DNA of 14,368 bases, taken from positions 1-14,368 of the forward strand of contig DZDC01000057.1 of NCBI GenBank assembly GCA_022736595.1, read 5' to 3'. This stretch comes from Draconibacterium orientale. Lineage in GTDB: Bacteria > Bacteroidota > Bacteroidia > Bacteroidales > UBA1556. Position 1 is the stretch's first letter; each line of letters begins with the position of its first letter. The notes beneath the pieces were generated by a model. It was not told the DNA's origin and searched no databases. It saw only the letters and a list, made by a program, of their open reading frames with translations. Shown piece by piece: positions 1 to 5,989 of the stretch. The translations under genes and the position numbers were made by a program.

Positions 1-97
1 AAAATATTGTCATCGCTGTTGTTGATCTAGGCTTATCCATTTCAGTTATGTACCAACATAAATATTTAGTATACCGTGGCATATTTTCAAATTTCAT
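1..97 (-). CDS. Hypothetical small phage protein, 5' part only (runs off left edge)
   Basis: An ATG at 97 follows a strong SD (AAGGAGACAATC) on the minus strand and opens a frame that stays open to base 1. The visible residues begin MKFENMPRYTKYLCWYIT. I recognise no domain. The start overlaps the stop of the preceding gene in an ATGA arrangement (start 97, stop 94-96), so the two are probably translationally coupled. It is the last visible member of the tiny-gene cluster downstream of the SNF2 helicase. Confidence 0.7.
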   Translation of the reverse strand, partial: MKFENMPRYTKYLCWYITEMDKPRSTTAMTIF

Positions 98-231
98 GAT
101 TGTCTCCTTATTATTTTGCATAGAAACTTTGAATGAAATTTAAGACCTGTTTTTTTTTCAACTCTTAAATAAATTCTTTCACCTTCTGATGTTTTATCCC
201 CAATTACAGTATTATCAAATAGAACTAGCAT
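94..231 (-). CDS. Hypothetical 45-aa protein
   Basis: The frame runs from ATG 231 to TGA 94-96 and starts MLVLFDNTVIGDKTSEGER. An SD-like AAAGGGG lies 6 nt upstream, inside the end of the preceding gene, whose TAA is separated from this ATG by one base. The stop overlaps the next start (ATGA). The product is basic toward its C-terminus (KIIRRQS) with no recognisable domain. Support comes from tight packing on both sides and the SD, not homology. Confidence 0.65.
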   Translation of the reverse strand: MLVLFDNTVIGDKTSEGERIYLRVEKKTGLKFHSKFLCKIIRRQS

Positions 232-232
232 T

Positions 233-364
233 TTAATCCCCTTTTTGTTTAGTATTTTCTTTTTCCTCATTGTCTATTTCTTCTTGACAGTCAGGACAAA
301 TACAAGGATGATCTTTATCTTCTTTGTACCACTTACCGCATTCTATACAGTTATTCAGAGCCAT
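233..364 (-). CDS. Small zinc-ribbon-like protein, 43 aa
   Basis: ATG at 364 and TAA at 233-235. Five cysteines sit at residues 6, 9, 21, 23 and 26, giving CIEC near the N-terminus and CICPDC further on. CxxC pairs of this spacing are typical of small zinc ribbons, so metal binding is a reasonable inference. The C-terminal third is acidic and lysine-rich. The SD (AAAGAG) lies in the last codons of the upstream gene, three bases from this start, and the downstream gene begins one base after the stop. Role unknown; small zinc-ribbon proteins in phages often bind nucleic acid or host proteins. Confidence 0.7.
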   Translation of the reverse strand: MALNNCIECGKWYKEDKDHPCICPDCQEEIDNEEKENTKQKGD

Positions 365-367
365 GAT

Positions 368-568
368 TTACTCTTTTCTTTTAAACTGCATTGCCCATTC
401 TAACCAAATGTCTTTAGCTTCTTGGCGGTTTAAATCAAATTGTTCTTGTAAGTAAATTGCACCCTCGAACATATTGACTTTACCTGAGTCCCGTAGTTCG
501 TTAAGAAATATAAAACACTCGATATGTTCCATTACTGGCACTCTTCTGATGTTTTCTACAGTTTCCAT
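368..568 (-). CDS. Hypothetical 66-aa phage protein (RDSG-NMF-YL-FDL type)
   Basis: Starts METVENIRRVPVMEHIECF after an AAGGAAAA SD-like stretch, one base downstream of the preceding stop. The central pattern (LRDSGKVNMF, then AIYLQEQFDL and an EA..IWLEW tail) resembles, from memory, a family of short phage proteins with an xRDSGxTNMxGAxxYLxxxFxLxxxEAxxxLxxW pattern. That family has no function that I know of. No signal peptide or membrane segment is visible. It probably folds as a small helical protein. Confidence in the gene is high and in any role low. Confidence 0.75.
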   Translation of the reverse strand: METVENIRRVPVMEHIECFIFLNELRDSGKVNMFEGAIYLQEQFDLNRQEAKDIWLEWAMQFKRKE

Positions 569-569
569 T

Positions 570-839
570 TTAGTTTTCCTTCTTTTTATATGCTGCTAGA
601 ATTTGAACTACCCGATACATCAAGTCTGTATCGTTAAGTATATTTTTATTCAATAAAACAGCTTGATACAAATCAGCACCCTCATAATAAAATGAATTAA
701 TACCGTTTTCAAGTTCGGCATCAATGCTTGATATTCTATCTTTTAGCTCTTCATTTTCTTCTTTTAACTCTTCATTTTCTTTCTCTAATTCGTTATACAT
801 TTCGACAATATTATCAAGCTCTACGGTCTTTTTAGTCAT
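570..839 (-). CDS. Coiled-coil protein, 89 aa
   Basis: Begins MTKKTVELDNIVEMYNELEK after a very strong SD (AAAGGGGG, 9 nt before ATG 839). Residues about 16-45 form an uninterrupted Glu/Lys/Leu heptad region (repeats of ENEELKEE), a clear coiled coil suggesting oligomerisation. The remaining C-terminal half looks helical and ends KKKEN. No catalytic motif. The stop is one base before the next gene's ATG. Function unknown; it could be a structural or scaffolding accessory protein. Confidence 0.75.
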   Translation of the reverse strand: MTKKTVELDNIVEMYNELEKENEELKEENEELKDRISSIDAELENGINSFYYEGADLYQAVLLNKNILNDTDLMYRVVQILAAYKKKEN

Positions 840-853
840 GATGTTATCCCCCT

Positions 854-937
854 TTAGTATTTTGTATGCTGCTTTATAAGCTCTTGAGTCAATTTGTTAA
901 TCGTTTGAGTGTTTAATTCTCTTTTTTTTGTCCGCAT
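854..937 (-). other. Alternate-frame 27-codon ORF, possible frameshift extension of the gene at 897-1163
   Basis: An open frame from ATG 937 to TAA 854-856 encodes a peptide starting MRTKKRELNTQTINKLTQEL. It overlaps the end of the gene at 897-1163 in another frame and shares its 8-A run. It fills the otherwise anomalous 57-base gap before the coiled-coil gene, and its stop abuts that gene's SD. There is no good SD for ATG 937. A slip in the A8 run would fuse this tail onto the upstream protein. It may be a programmed frameshift, a homopolymer sequencing error, or chance. Confidence 0.4.
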
Positions 938-1163
938 TGATTTTTAAAAATACAGGACAATTTTGATTATCTTTACAGAAGAAGGCGCAACTCACAACTT
1001 CAACCCAATAACCTTGATCATCTTTTTTTCTTTTAGCGCATGTTTCAGGTGGATTTTTCATCCACGGGCCAAACGGTCCTTCAGGCAATTTACGTCTGGG
1101 TTGCATTTTTAAAATCTCATCTACTTCAATCAAATTTGCTTTTCGTCTTTCAATTCTGGCCAT
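897..1163 (-). CDS. Hypothetical Cys-containing protein, 88 aa
   Basis: I choose ATG 1163 (MARIERRKANLIEVDEILKM) because GGGAGAG sits 6-7 nt upstream; the TTG five codons earlier lacks such a site. The start lies one base after the stop of the SNF2 gene, so it is probably coupled to it. The middle reads PRRKLPEGPFGPWMK, followed by single Cys residues and a C-FFC-N-CP cluster (VSCAFFCKDNQNCPVF), suggesting a metal site or disulfide. Strongly basic. The C-terminus crosses an 8-A run where a frameshift would add about 20 residues (see findings). Confidence 0.7.
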   Translation of the reverse strand: MARIERRKANLIEVDEILKMQPRRKLPEGPFGPWMKNPPETCAKRKKDDQGYWVEVVSCAFFCKDNQNCPVFLKINADKKKRIKHSND

Positions 1164-1164
1164 T

Positions 1165-2730
1165 TCACTCTCTCCCAATTTGATTTAGTAAATCGTCTAA
1201 CAAGTTGCTTTCAGAATCAACTTCACTTCCATCTAATACGGATGTTACAATCCTTTGCTTTTTATCTAACATTAAAGCAATATCTTCTTCAATTGTATCC
1301 GCTGCCAAAAGATAATAAGCGTTTACACAATCGGCAGTTTGTCCAATACGATGCACCCGATCTTCAGCTTGTCTGTGTAAAGACGGTCTAAATTCAAGTT
1401 CTAAAAAACACGTTGCGGATGAAGCTGTTAGTGTTAATCCTACCCCTGCTGCAACAATATTTCCTACAAATAATTTAATCTTTGGATTATTTTGAAAAGC
1501 TTCTACAGCATCGTTTCGTTTTGGACCTTTTACGCTTCCGTCCACTTTTACTGACCAAGATTTAAATTCGTTATAGACTGTATCTAACACCCAAGTATGA
1601 GTACAAAATACAACTAATTTTTTTCCGCTTTCAAGATAATTTTCGATCCAATTTAAACAAGAGTCCAATTTGCCTTTAATACACAATTGTTTTAATTCGT
1701 TCATTTTAGCCAAAGCTTCAATTTTACTCGCTTGCTCAGCTTTAATCAAACCCTTGTTTTCTTTAACCCATTGTATAAAATTCTTTTCAGCTTTTTTGTA
1801 TTCCGATTTGTTATCAATTTCAATAGGTATAACGGATCGAATCTTTTCAGGTAGATCTTTTAAAACATCGGATTTTAAACGTCTGATCATAACGTCTTTT
1901 AATTTGATGAACAATTCATCAATATGGCTGGCTCCTTTAAAAGACCAACCAAAACCATTACGAATTGGATTACAATAGCGTTGACAGAATTTCCAACGGG
2001 ATGGAAATAGTTTTTTATCAACAAGATTTATAACTGTATACGCTTCTTCAGGTCTGTTCTCAATCAATGTTCCGGTTAATGCTATGAACTTTGGACACCC
2101 TTTGACCAACATGGATACAGCTTTAGTTCTATTTGCCGATTGAGATTTTAAATAATGACTTTCATCAGAAATTATACATTGCATTTTTATTTTTAATAAT
2201 TCAAAAACCCAAGATTCTACGATATCATAATTGATGATAAATATTCCAGTATCGGACATTTTACAAGGCGTTAATACTAAACGTCCAGAACCTTTAACGG
2301 AAACTTCTTCAATTGATTTCTTTTTTCTTCCAGACAGTATGTAGACTTGATTTTCATCTCTTTTAGCAGTCCACATAAATATCTCTTTAGCCCAATTGAG
2401 CTTTAGACTTGCCGGACAAATAATCAAAGCAGGTCTAACTTCTAAATGTAATTGCAGATAACCCAGCGCTTGAGCCGTTTTCCCAAGTCCCATATCGTCA
2501 CCAAGAATAGCTCTGCCGTTTCTACTTTCAATGAAAGACACTCCATCTTTTTGATATGGAAACAATTCCTTTTCAAGACCGACTATTGTTACATCCTTTA
2601 ACACCTTTACCGGCGTTTCATATAGCGGTGTGGGTATGGGTATGGGTTGTCGTTTTAAAATGCTTTTAGGTGGCGATTTAGTCACTTTATCGCCATTCAT
2701 ATATACTTTTAGCTTTGCTAAATTCTTCAT
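1165..2730 (-). CDS. SNF2-family DEAD-like helicase/translocase, 521 aa
   Basis: Start at ATG 2730 (MKNLAKLKVYMNGD), with AAGAAGGG just upstream; the earlier in-frame start would lie upstream of the likely promoter and inside the terminator. Superfamily 2 motifs occur in order: GLGKT at 81-85 (Walker A), DESH at 189-192 (motif II), LTGT at 218-221 (motif III), AAGVGLTLTAS at 427-437 (motif V) and DRVHRIGQ at 457-464 (motif VI). The lean single-chain layout is like phage and SMARCAL1-type SNF2 proteins, which translocate on double-stranded DNA using ATP and often lack true unwinding activity. In a phage it may act in replication, recombination or annealing. It is the first gene of the left transcription unit, and the 88-aa gene follows by near overlap. 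Confidence 0.93.
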   Translation of the reverse strand: MKNLAKLKVYMNGDKVTKSPPKSILKRQPIPIPTPLYETPVKVLKDVTIVGLEKELFPYQKDGVSFIESRNGRAILGDDMGLGKTAQALGYLQLHLEVRPALIICPASLKLNWAKEIFMWTAKRDENQVYILSGRKKKSIEEVSVKGSGRLVLTPCKMSDTGIFIINYDIVESWVFELLKIKMQCIISDESHYLKSQSANRTKAVSMLVKGCPKFIALTGTLIENRPEEAYTVINLVDKKLFPSRWKFCQRYCNPIRNGFGWSFKGASHIDELFIKLKDVMIRRLKSDVLKDLPEKIRSVIPIEIDNKSEYKKAEKNFIQWVKENKGLIKAEQASKIEALAKMNELKQLCIKGKLDSCLNWIENYLESGKKLVVFCTHTWVLDTVYNEFKSWSVKVDGSVKGPKRNDAVEAFQNNPKIKLFVGNIVAAGVGLTLTASSATCFLELEFRPSLHRQAEDRVHRIGQTADCVNAYYLLAADTIEEDIALMLDKKQRIVTSVLDGSEVDSESNLLDDLLNQIGRE

Positions 2731-2751
2731 AATCCCTTCTTTCGTGAAGAT

Positions 2752-2776
2752 ATTATACTCTTTAAAGGCTTTAAAG
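2752..2776 (-). promoter_or_regulatory. Promoter of the SNF2 unit with tandem CTTTAAAG palindromes
   Basis: A perfect -10 TATAAT (minus strand, plus 2752-2757) lies about 22 bp before the SNF2 ATG, directly after the upstream terminator. Two CTTTAAAG palindromes (2760-2767 and 2769-2776) occupy the spacer and -35 area, and no good -35 hexamer is visible. A promoter that lacks a -35 and carries a doubled palindrome there suggests control by an activator or repressor. Inferred from sequence only. Confidence 0.55.
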
Positions 2777-2782
2777 TATACG

Positions 2783-2825
2783 AAAAAAGCCCCACCCAGA
2801 ATCAATAACTTGACTCTAAGCGGGG
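2783..2825 (-). terminator. Rho-independent terminator at the end of the central operon
   Basis: On the minus strand a 16-bp stem (plus 2790-2805 with 2810-2825) closes a 4-nt loop and is followed by CTTTTTT. Four of the 16 pairs are G-U on this strand and none is a mismatch, so the hairpin is specific to minus-strand RNA. It lies 7 nt after the stop of the 89-aa gene and separates the MoxR/VWA operon from the SNF2 unit. Confidence 0.88.
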
Positions 2826-2831
2826 TTTGTT

Positions 2832-3101
2832 TTAACGTATAAAAGTATAGGTTAATTTGATATCACCATGAATAATCTGAAAAGCAATTTCAGACAAAAA
2901 CAATACTTCGGATTTTTTAGGCCAATCACACCAAGAAAATTCACCGGCATTTTTTTTGCTGTCAAAACCGAAACTGTTTGATTGAACTACACCACACCGC
3001 CTTTCACCCATATCGGATGTTTTACAAGCATGAGCTTCCCACAAGGTGTGCCAGACTGAACCAACAACCATTTTCCTTTTAATATCGGCAATCGTTTTCA
3101 T
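2832..3101 (-). CDS. Hypothetical 89-aa protein
   Basis: Starts MKTIADIKRKMVVGSVWHTL after a textbook SD (GGAAGGAG). The sequence resembles a small all-beta protein, with alternating hydrophobics and a C-terminal SEIAFQIIHGDIKLTYTFIR stretch. Cys residues at 26, 36 and 58 show no regular zinc pattern. No family recognised. It is the last gene of the central operon and ends 7 nt before the terminator. Confidence 0.75.
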   Translation of the reverse strand: MKTIADIKRKMVVGSVWHTLWEAHACKTSDMGERRCGVVQSNSFGFDSKKNAGEFSWCDWPKKSEVLFLSEIAFQIIHGDIKLTYTFIR

Positions 3102-3119
3102 ACATTTCTCCTTCCAAGT

Positions 3120-3161
3120 TTATTGTAACATTCCGCCCTTTGTAATGAATTTTTTAGCCAT
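3120..3161 (-). CDS. Possible 13-aa peptide
   Basis: A 14-codon frame (MAKKFITKGGMLQ) starts at ATG 3161 after a very strong AAAAAGGAG SD. It sits between the 20-aa membrane peptide and the 89-aa gene with no room for anything else, so the SD needs an ORF to serve. It is too short for family assignment. It could be a real micropeptide or a translation-coupling leader. Confidence 0.45.
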   Translation of the reverse strand: MAKKFITKGGMLQ

Positions 3162-3176
3162 GGTTTGTTCTCCTTT

Positions 3177-3239
3177 TTAGTGGACCACCAGCTTCAAAAT
3201 GATAAAACCTACAATTAGAAACAAAATTAGTTCGTCCAT
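3177..3239 (-). CDS. 20-aa single-pass membrane peptide
   Basis: ATG 3239 to TAA 3177-3179, preceded by AGGCGG 7 nt upstream. The peptide begins MDELILFLIVGF and continues as an almost unbroken hydrophobic helix ending KLVVH, with acidic residues first and a Lys/His at the end. The start is one base after the TAA of the 45-aa frame, so it is probably coupled. With the 27-aa peptide at 7822-7905 it is one of two one-helix micropeptides in this operon, possibly placing a component at the membrane. Confidence 0.6.
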   Translation of the reverse strand: MDELILFLIVGFIILKLVVH

Positions 3240-3240
3240 A

Positions 3241-3378
3241 TTAATACCGCCTATAAAGTTTTTTACAAAACAATTTCCACGCTGTCGATTTAAACCATTT
3301 CATCCAAATGATATACTGGCAAACTTCCATTGGGGCATAATCTTCCATCAGGTTGGCGTCCAATACACCTTCTAACAT
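3241..3378 (-). CDS. 45-aa protein, or the readthrough C-terminal part of the ORF at 3418-3534
   Basis: An open frame ends at TAA 3241-3243, one base before the next start, which supports it as coding. If independent, it starts at ATG 3378 (MLEGVLDANLMEDYAPMEVC) with a modest AGAGA upstream. It is in frame with the 38-aa ORF upstream, separated only by an amber codon and 13 codons, so it may instead be the C-terminal half of one 97-codon protein. The C-terminus is amphipathic and basic (Trp, Lys, Arg-rich). No known family. Confidence 0.5.
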   Translation of the reverse strand: MLEGVLDANLMEDYAPMEVCQYIIWMKWFKSTAWKLFCKKLYRRY

Positions 3379-3438
3379 AGAATCTCTTGAGCATGACGAT
3401 TCTCCACTAGCTTCAAGCTAATCTCTACCAACCTGATG
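3346..3438 (-). repeat. 11-bp inverted repeat closing a stem-loop around an in-frame amber codon
   Basis: CATCAGGTTGG at 3346-3356 and its exact complement CCAACCTGATG at 3428-3438 flank 71 nt. The amber codon (3418-3420) lies just inside the left arm of the RNA stem. Inside are TAGCTTGAAGCTA, a 6-1-6 palindrome beginning at the amber codon, and an AGAATC...GATTCT pair, so the RNA could form a multibranched fold. Confidence 0.7.
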
Positions 3439-3534
3439 CCAAGTGGTATTTATTGCCTTCAACGCTTTTTGATTCATTTCTTCTGTTACTACAAGAAATG
3501 AACCCTTGTTTACATCATACATGTTTGGCATCAT
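3418..3534 (-). CDS. 38-aa protein ending at an in-frame amber codon
   Basis: Begins MMPNMYDVNKGSFLVVTEEM at ATG 3534 after AAAGGGG. It stops at TAG 3418-3420, but the same frame stays open for 58 more codons to TAA 3241. TAG is used as a true stop by at least two neighbours (ends at 5014 and 7059), so this is not a global code change. It may be readthrough, two adjacent same-frame genes, or a nonsense mutation. Family not recognised. Confidence 0.6.
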   Translation of the reverse strand: MMPNMYDVNKGSFLVVTEEMNQKALKAINTTWHQVGRD

Positions 3535-3555
3535 ATTTCCCCTTTCATTGGGTTT

Positions 3556-3603
3556 GGTGATTCTATGGGGTGTCTAGCCAATAGGTTGGACACCCGAACA
3601 ACC
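3556..3603 (-). ncRNA. Intercistronic hairpin E1 (after the VWA gene)
   Basis: On the minus strand GGTTGTTC pairs with GAATCACC (one mismatch) as an outer helix, and GGGTGTC pairs with GACACCC as an inner helix around a roughly 14-nt loop. The element begins one base after the VWA gene's TGA (3605-3607). No U tract follows, so it is not an ordinary terminator. The flanks match E2 almost exactly while the inner stem differs in sequence. Confidence 0.7.
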
Positions 3604-3604
3604 A

Positions 3605-4936
3605 TCAAAACCTTTTGTACATCTCAGTCACTTCACCAAATGGCGGTAAACCATAATATGAATCATAATATGACGCTTGGCTGGTTTTGATCCATAGAAC
3701 CGGATAATCCGGTTCTGGACCATAATCTTTACATTGGAGGTCTGTTAAATAAACAACAGCCAACGGTGTTTCATCCAGATTGTTTACATGCTCAAACAAT
3801 GGACTGAACTTTGTTCCTCCACCACCGTGCGCTTCCAATTTCACTGGCATGTCTTCGCGGCTGTAATCTTCAGTGTGTCGGACTTCAGTATCAATATGGA
3901 CAACGTGTAAGGTGGTGTTGTACATACTCAATATCTCTTCCATCTCTGATGCGAATTGCTTCAGGTCTGATTGAGTTATTGAACCAGATGTATCAATGGC
4001 TATAATCAAAGGTGGCAATGTTTCGGTGTATAGACTGGGAAGAATGAAACCTGTATGAGTATACCGGCTGTTTGGTCTTTTCCAAGTGTAGTCATCGCGG
4101 CATAGTTCTGATATAAATCGCTGCAAAACTTCTTTCCAGTCCACTTTTGAATCTACAAGATCTTCAACCATTACTTTAGCATAGCCTGGCATCTTGCCAG
4201 CTTGTTCGGCATGAGCTTCAGCCATAGCTATGGCTTGCTTCCATTCTTGCTCATTTGCGGATTTGACGTCAGCCTCACCATCTGGATAATCCCTGACTTC
4301 ACCGCAGCCGCCTTCAATTTCACCCGATTCATTTTGGCTGTCAGAATCTTCGTCACTTGCATTGCCGGATTTGCCATCTCTGTCACTTTCGTTTTCGGTC
4401 TGGGTATCGGTCTGGGTATCGCCTTGCTTTTTGTTATCCGGTGTGTTTCCGGCATCGTCTGACTGTTGATTGTCTTGCTCTTTGTTCTCATTTTTATCCG
4501 ATTTGTCATTTCGCTGCGGTTCTTGTTCTTTTTCACCTTTGAGGATGCCAAATATTTCGTCAGCTGACTTGTCCTCAAGATCTTTGCGATATAACGCCCA
4601 ACTTGGAACTGCATAACCCGATTTTTTTAGCATTGCGTTCACTGCATAGTCACACGCAACATTCCAGTCTTTTATATCTCTGCCATCGCGTCTCAAATGA
4701 TGGAGCATTGCACAATGACCACCTGCTTCATGCATGATAGCAAACTTGAGCAAAGGCATATCGCATTCCAAAACAAAGTCTGGACCATAACCCAATGTTT
4801 TACCATCTGTCCACATAGTGGAGCATTTCATATCCTCTTTTAAGGTGAGTTTCAACGCCAACTCACCAAAGAATGGCGCGTCAACCAACATCGCTGAACG
4901 TGCCTGCCTCATCTTCATCAATGCTTCAGTGTTCAT
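3605..4936 (-). CDS. VWA-like metallopeptidase-domain protein (DUF2201 type), MoxR partner, 443 aa
   Basis: Starts MNTEALMKMRQARSAMLVDA after AAAAGGAG. The N-terminal domain has HEAGGH at 69-74, an HExxH zinc motif, followed by WNVACDYAVN (91-100), the layout of the putative metallopeptidase domain that accompanies DUF2201. Residues about 133-225 are a low-complexity Asp/Glu/Asn/Gln linker. The C-terminal VWA-like domain has DTSGS at 315-319, GGGGT ending at T375 and LTD at 397-399, the complete MIDAS set. Such proteins are substrate- or metal-binding partners of MoxR AAA+ ATPases. MoxR is encoded two genes upstream, with a DUF3150-like protein between. Whether the zinc site is catalytic cannot be told from sequence. 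Confidence 0.88.
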   Translation of the reverse strand: MNTEALMKMRQARSAMLVDAPFFGELALKLTLKEDMKCSTMWTDGKTLGYGPDFVLECDMPLLKFAIMHEAGGHCAMLHHLRRDGRDIKDWNVACDYAVNAMLKKSGYAVPSWALYRKDLEDKSADEIFGILKGEKEQEPQRNDKSDKNENKEQDNQQSDDAGNTPDNKKQGDTQTDTQTENESDRDGKSGNASDEDSDSQNESGEIEGGCGEVRDYPDGEADVKSANEQEWKQAIAMAEAHAEQAGKMPGYAKVMVEDLVDSKVDWKEVLQRFISELCRDDYTWKRPNSRYTHTGFILPSLYTETLPPLIIAIDTSGSITQSDLKQFASEMEEILSMYNTTLHVVHIDTEVRHTEDYSREDMPVKLEAHGGGGTKFSPLFEHVNNLDETPLAVVYLTDLQCKDYGPEPDYPVLWIKTSQASYYDSYYGLPPFGEVTEMYKRF

Positions 4937-4952
4937 AGCATTCTCCTTTTAG

Positions 4953-5014
4953 GTTTTTGACTACCCAATCAGGTACCCCTGTATGATGAGGCACCCTGTT
5001 CAATATTCAAAAAC
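4953..5014 (-). ncRNA. Intercistronic hairpin E4 (between the DUF3150-like and VWA genes)
   Basis: GTTTTTGA/TCAAAAAC forms an 8-bp outer helix whose 5' end overlaps the upstream TAG stop. Inside, GGTGCC pairs with GGTACC with one G-U pair. AAAAGGAG for the VWA gene follows. The right flank (ATTGGGTAGT) matches E6 rather than E1-E3, so it is a second subtype of the same architecture. Confidence 0.6.
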
Positions 5015-5901
5015 TAGCAGTATTCGTCCATCTGGTTCAGAATAGCTTTAGCTTCGTTCGCTGCCACGTTCCTGGCACTAACGTCAGACCTTAATGCTTT
5101 TGGATCCAAAGTACAGATTTTGGTTTCAATCACTTTGCGGGTGTAATCCAGCTTTGAATCCCCACTGATATTGAGCTTAGGAACCATATCCATAAGATCT
5201 GTCACCTTATGGATCAAAGAGTCATGAAAATTGTAATCTGGCTTTTTGAAGGTATCTAAAACCTCAGTCATTAATTCCCGCACTCTTTTGTAAAGGTCAT
5301 CCATAGCACCTTTTTCAGCAGTCAAATACCTGTCTTCAATTTGCTTTTCAATTTCTTGAATTGCATCTTCAGATAGAGTAGTGATCCTGAAATCAGCTTT
5401 CATTGGTATGGGCATGATTTGAACATCAAACTTATATTTGGATGTGATATCTGTAGGATAGTCATGTGGATCAAACAAACCACCTTGATCCACATGACCA
5501 CCCAATGCAATCTGTGCTTCCTGACGGATTGCATCATAATTGGATTCCACCACTTTGACTTCCGTCATGACGTCATCCTTCAAGGTGCGCATTACCGACA
5601 TGAATTCAGTGTACATAGCAGATGAAAGGATGCGCATTCCATCGTCTGTCCAGGGCAGCGTTTTGCTGAGGTAATAGTTGTAAGCATAGTCCAATTTACT
5701 ATTGATTATTTTCAATGCGTTCTTTGCAGTGAGCGCTTTTGTTACCTGTGTTTGACCATGTTCTATTTTAAACTTGCTTTCAATCTCTTTACCCGCCAAC
5801 TTGTCCTTTTTGCGTGCAGACCACCTACCTTGGCTGAACTTTACCAACATTGCCTTTTCTTCCAAACTACCTGTCATCAAATTGCGTCCTGGTCTGGCCA
5901 T
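5014..5901 (-). CDS. DUF3150-like protein, 295 aa
   Basis: Starts MARPGRNLMTGSLEEKAMLV after AAAGGAGG and ends in TAG. It is mostly helical, with a central block YPTDITSKYKFDVQIMPIP followed by long charged helices. The YP..I..kf.f....P.P motif and length recall DUF3150, a family of unknown function usually found beside MoxR and VWA proteins. The assignment is from memory of that pattern plus position between MoxR (upstream) and the VWA gene (downstream), so it is moderate. The N-terminus is strongly basic. It probably serves as the third component or an adaptor of the ATPase complex. Confidence 0.72.
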   Translation of the reverse strand: MARPGRNLMTGSLEEKAMLVKFSQGRWSARKKDKLAGKEIESKFKIEHGQTQVTKALTAKNALKIINSKLDYAYNYYLSKTLPWTDDGMRILSSAMYTEFMSVMRTLKDDVMTEVKVVESNYDAIRQEAQIALGGHVDQGGLFDPHDYPTDITSKYKFDVQIMPIPMKADFRITTLSEDAIQEIEKQIEDRYLTAEKGAMDDLYKRVRELMTEVLDTFKKPDYNFHDSLIHKVTDLMDMVPKLNISGDSKLDYTRKVIETKICTLDPKALRSDVSARNVAANEAKAILNQMDEYC

Positions 5902-5938
5902 TTTATTGCCTCCTTTTGTCGCTTTGCGGCTTGTTTGT

Positions 5939-5988
5939 GGTGATTCTATAGGGTGATCAAAGCCTGAACCTTGATCACCCGAACAACC
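5939..5988 (-). ncRNA. Intercistronic hairpin E2 (after the MoxR gene)
   Basis: The outer helix GGTTGTTC/GAATCACC encloses a perfect 10-bp inner helix GGGTGATCAA/TTGATCACCC with a 10-nt loop. It starts one base after the MoxR TGA, exactly as E1 does after the VWA gene. The flanks are nearly identical to E1 and the inner helix is longer with a different sequence. No U tract follows. Confidence 0.75.
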
Positions 5989-5989
5989 A

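Noticed and set aside
1670..1978. Plus-strand ORF opposite the SNF2 gene
   Set aside because: Shadow of a well-supported gene with full helicase motifs.
4228..4614. 128-codon minus-strand ORF inside the VWA gene
   Set aside because: Alternate frame of the low-complexity acidic linker; no SD.
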